A stretch of 5,212 nucleotides of DNA from positions 1 through 5,212 of the forward strand of contig CAYUUW010000073.1 in the NCBI GenBank assembly GCA_964448005.1. Direction: 5' to 3'. A model generated the notes under the pieces. It was not told where the DNA came from. It made no database searches and saw only the letters and a program-made list of their open reading frames with translations. This DNA comes from CAYUUW01 sp964448005 (GTDB lineage: Bacteria > Patescibacteriota > Gracilibacteria > UM-FILTER-43-11). Positions 3,647 through 5,212 of this stretch are shown piece by piece. How positions within the stretch are numbered: the stretch's first letter is position 1; every line of letters begins with the position of its first letter. Made by a program: the position numbers and the translations under genes.

Positions 3647-4645
3647 TTATTCCACCGCATAGCCGGCTTTGACAAATAGAACGACGCCAAAAACTATCAA
3701 GATGGCTCCGAAAATGTAGCGAGGGCTGATTCGCTCCTTGTATTTGATGTGGGCGATAAAATAGCCAGCCGGAATGGAAATGTTTTCCAAAATGGTCAGC
3801 AATGAAACGGGCAATTTGAAGAACAAGTAAGAATCAATGAGATTGAAGGTCACGGATCCTAGGGTGAATAAAATAGCCGGCAAGGATACCGCAAAGGCGG
3901 CGAGCTTGGGCAAAGGGCTCCTCCTATGCCAAAAAAAGTAGAGCAAAAAGAAAAAGACCGAATAATAGAGAAAATCCATGACGATCCTGCCCGTCAGCAG
4001 CTGCTGGTAGGAGTCGGCATGCAAAGTGGAGACCTTGTAAAGGATGGATTCCAAAGGGGACAGAAAGACCGAAAAGGCAATCAGCAGCAGTCCAACATTG
4101 CTTCGGAGGTCTTTTTTGGTAACATCTTGCCAATCAAAGAATAAAATAGCGCCCGCCAGCCCAGCAAATACGGCCACAGCACTAAGGGGGCTCAAAGGCT
4201 CATGGAGAAAGATTTTTGCATAGAAGATGGTGGTGACAAAAGCCAGGCTGGAGAAGGCGTTGGCTGCCAAGAAACGTGTTTTCGTCATGCCAATGATAAA
4301 AAGGGTGACGCGGACAACCGTGAGAAAGGTCAAGCCAAACCAAGAAAGGTAGAAAGTGGGGTCGCTGGGCATTTGGAACCCTCGGGTAACAAGCAGAAAA
4401 AGCATAATAAGAGGCGAACCCAACCAGGTTGTAGCTATGATAAAGAAGATCGGTTCGAATCCTTTGTGACAGAGATCTTTTTTGAGCGAATCCAAATAAG
4501 TTCCGAAAACGGAATTTATAAGGGCGACAAGGGAAAGCAAGTGTTTGTTTTTAGAAAATAGAAAAGATTTTCCTGTTCGGCGACAAAATGGGAGTGGAGT
4601 GGCCAGATTGATCTTCTGCCGAATTCTCAAAAGTTCCTGGAGCAT
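3647..4645 (-). CDS. EamA-type (drug/metabolite transporter superfamily) membrane protein
   Basis: A 332-residue protein with about ten predicted membrane helices (roughly 35-50, 63-85, 97-119, 126-146, 152-171, 183-203, 222-239, 250-272, 277-300, 308-327). It shows the two-fold EamA repeat: each half ends in a Glu-containing loop followed by a Gly-rich helix, L-H-E-P-L-S...G-L-A-G-A-I-L-F-F (147-170) and K-E-R-I-S-P-R-Y-I-F-G-A-I-L-I-V-F-G (303-320). The family moves small metabolites across the inner membrane; the substrate cannot be read from sequence. The ATG at 4645 gives about 30 basic residues before the first helix, longer than usual for the family, and no strong Shine-Dalgarno precedes it (only AGTAGG abutting the ATG), so the true start may be further in. 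It lies downstream of queG on the same strand, but a terminator between them argues against one operon. Confidence 0.88.
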   Translation of the reverse strand: MLQELLRIRQKINLATPLPFCRRTGKSFLFSKNKHLLSLVALINSVFGTYLDSLKKDLCHKGFEPIFFIIATTWLGSPLIMLFLLVTRGFQMPSDPTFYLSWFGLTFLTVVRVTLFIIGMTKTRFLAANAFSSLAFVTTIFYAKIFLHEPLSPLSAVAVFAGLAGAILFFDWQDVTKKDLRSNVGLLLIAFSVFLSPLESILYKVSTLHADSYQQLLTGRIVMDFLYYSVFFFLLYFFWHRRSPLPKLAAFAVSLPAILFTLGSVTFNLIDSYLFFKLPVSLLTILENISIPAGYFIAHIKYKERISPRYIFGAILIVFGVVLFVKAGYAVE

Positions 4646-4675
4646 CCTACTGGCAATGCCCCCGAAATCCTAATT

Positions 4676-4700
4676 AAAAACAAAGCCCATCAAAAAGGGC
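4676..4700 (-). terminator. Intrinsic terminator downstream of queG
   Basis: On the minus strand GCCC-TTTTTGAT-GGGC is followed at once by TTTGTTTTT. The stem is short (4 G-C pairs) but the U-tract has eight of nine U. It lies about 55 nt after the queG stop and 31 nt before the transporter ATG, so it should separate the two genes. A weak promoter for the transporter would have to overlap it. Confidence 0.55.
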
Positions 4701-4736
4701 GTAATGCTTCTGGGATTCTAGGGGAAATCTCCAGAG

Positions 4737-4760
4737 CCTAAAGCTGGTTACAAGCTTAGG
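4737..4760 (-). other. Hairpin across the queG stop codon
   Basis: On the minus strand CCTAAGCT (4760-4753) pairs with AGCTTTAGG (4745-4737), with one bulged base and a 7-nt loop. The TAA stop of queG falls in the 5' arm. The bases that follow are not U-rich, so it is not itself a terminator. It may protect the mRNA 3' end or be chance. Confidence 0.4.
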
Positions 4761-5212
4761 CAGAAGGCATGGGATCAACCTTCTTCAGCTTGTCAATCCC
4801 CCATTGGGCATGCTCCTTCAGCATGGGATCCTCCTCCCTTTCCATCAGGCTTCGCAGGTGGGGAATCAGCGAGGCGTCCCCGCTATTGCCAGCCACCACG
4901 CAGGCGTTGCGCAGAATCCCCCTGCGCTTGGCCCGCATCAGGGGCGTTCCGGCGAAGCGGCGCATGAACGCCTCGTCGCTTTCCATTGCCAAAAGCTCGC
5001 GCAGGTCCAGTTCCGGCCCCGCTCCTTTTGCGGCCTGAAGGGGTTCGATGCGGACCTGCTGCTGGCTGGCCCGGCCCAAAGTGAAAGGGCAAACCTCCTG
5101 GCAGATGTCGCAGCCAAAAAGCCGGTTGCCGACGGCGGGGCGAAGCTCAAGAGGGATGCCGCCCTTGTTCTCGATGGTGAGGTAGGCAATGCAGCGACGG
5201 GCATCGATGACT
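4756..5212 (-). CDS. queG: Epoxyqueuosine reductase QueG, C-terminal part (5' end beyond the window)
   Basis: The 151 visible residues run in frame to the right edge. QueG is a cytosolic cobalamin and iron-sulfur enzyme that reduces epoxyqueuosine to queuosine at the wobble base of GUN tRNAs (Asp, Asn, His, Tyr). Seen here, in visible numbering: D-A-R-R-C-I-A-Y-L-T-I-E (3-14), whose Cys7 is a cluster ligand, and F-G-C-D-I-C-Q-E-V-C-P (32-42), the CxxCxxxCP motif of the second 4Fe-4S site. These are followed by D-L-R-E-L-L-A and F-A-G-T-P-L near 70-92, and by the C-terminal HEAT-like repeat R-N-A-C-V-V-A-G-N-S-G-D. The first cluster motif and the cobalamin domain lie outside. The family is about 310-390 residues, so well under half is visible. 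A TTG at 5079 is an internal Leu codon, not a start. The gene ends in TAA within a small hairpin, with a terminator behind it. Confidence 0.95.
   Translation of the reverse strand, partial: VIDARRCIAYLTIENKGGIPLELRPAVGNRLFGCDICQEVCPFTLGRASQQQVRIEPLQAAKGAGPELDLRELLAMESDEAFMRRFAGTPLMRAKRRGILRNACVVAGNSGDASLIPHLRSLMEREEDPMLKEHAQWGIDKLKKVDPMPSA

Noticed and set aside
4883..5204. Minus-strand ORFs in other frames over queG
   Set aside because: They are Pro/Arg/Ser-rich shadow frames; the queG frame carries the CxxCxxxCP motif.

Overview
The window is a stable-RNA region from a bacterium of intermediate base composition. It holds the 5' part of a 23S rRNA gene (minus strand, running off the left edge), a tRNA-Ala/tRNA-Ile pair on the opposite strand, and four ordinary protein genes. 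A fifth protein gene lies inside the 23S rRNA. No 16S or 5S rRNA is present. A 23S gene with its own promoter, separate tRNA genes, a 23S intervening sequence (IVS) with an S23-type ORF, and very small uncharacterised membrane proteins together suggest a Patescibacteria/CPR-like lineage. That placement is inference from style and I cannot fix the phylum. All complete CDSs fit the standard code or code 11; two end in TAA near the tRNAs and the IVS ORF ends in TGA.

Layout. 1-1900: 23S rRNA, minus strand, 5' end near 1900, with the left edge near E. coli nt 1310-1315. It is interrupted at 696-1201 by an IVS: 24-bp terminal stem, an extra GC hairpin, and a 126-residue four-helix-bundle protein. 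1901-2181: 23S leader and a sigma70-like promoter directly behind the terminator of the next gene. 2224-2472 (minus) and 2648-3031 (plus): two divergent small membrane-protein genes. 3069-3369: promoter, tRNA-Ala(TGC) and tRNA-Ile(GAT), plus strand. 3370-3646: non-coding, rich in stem-loops, with a candidate terminator. 3647-4645 (minus): EamA/DMT-type transporter. 4676-4700: terminator. 4756-5212 (minus): C-terminal part of the epoxyqueuosine reductase QueG, cut by the right edge.

How it fits together. The 23S and tRNA units face away from each other and flank the two small membrane-protein genes. Each has its own strong promoter (TTGACT-N16-TAAAAT and TTGACT-N17-TACAAT), both with G/C-rich discriminators and both abutting the terminator of the preceding gene. 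This looks like independent but co-regulated transcription of translation components that most bacteria keep in one rrn operon. The IVS stem sits near E. coli nt 650, not in helix 25 or helix 45 where such insertions are best known, and predicts a 23S rRNA that is cut in two. QueG modifies tRNA (queuosine), but its link to the other genes is only proximity.
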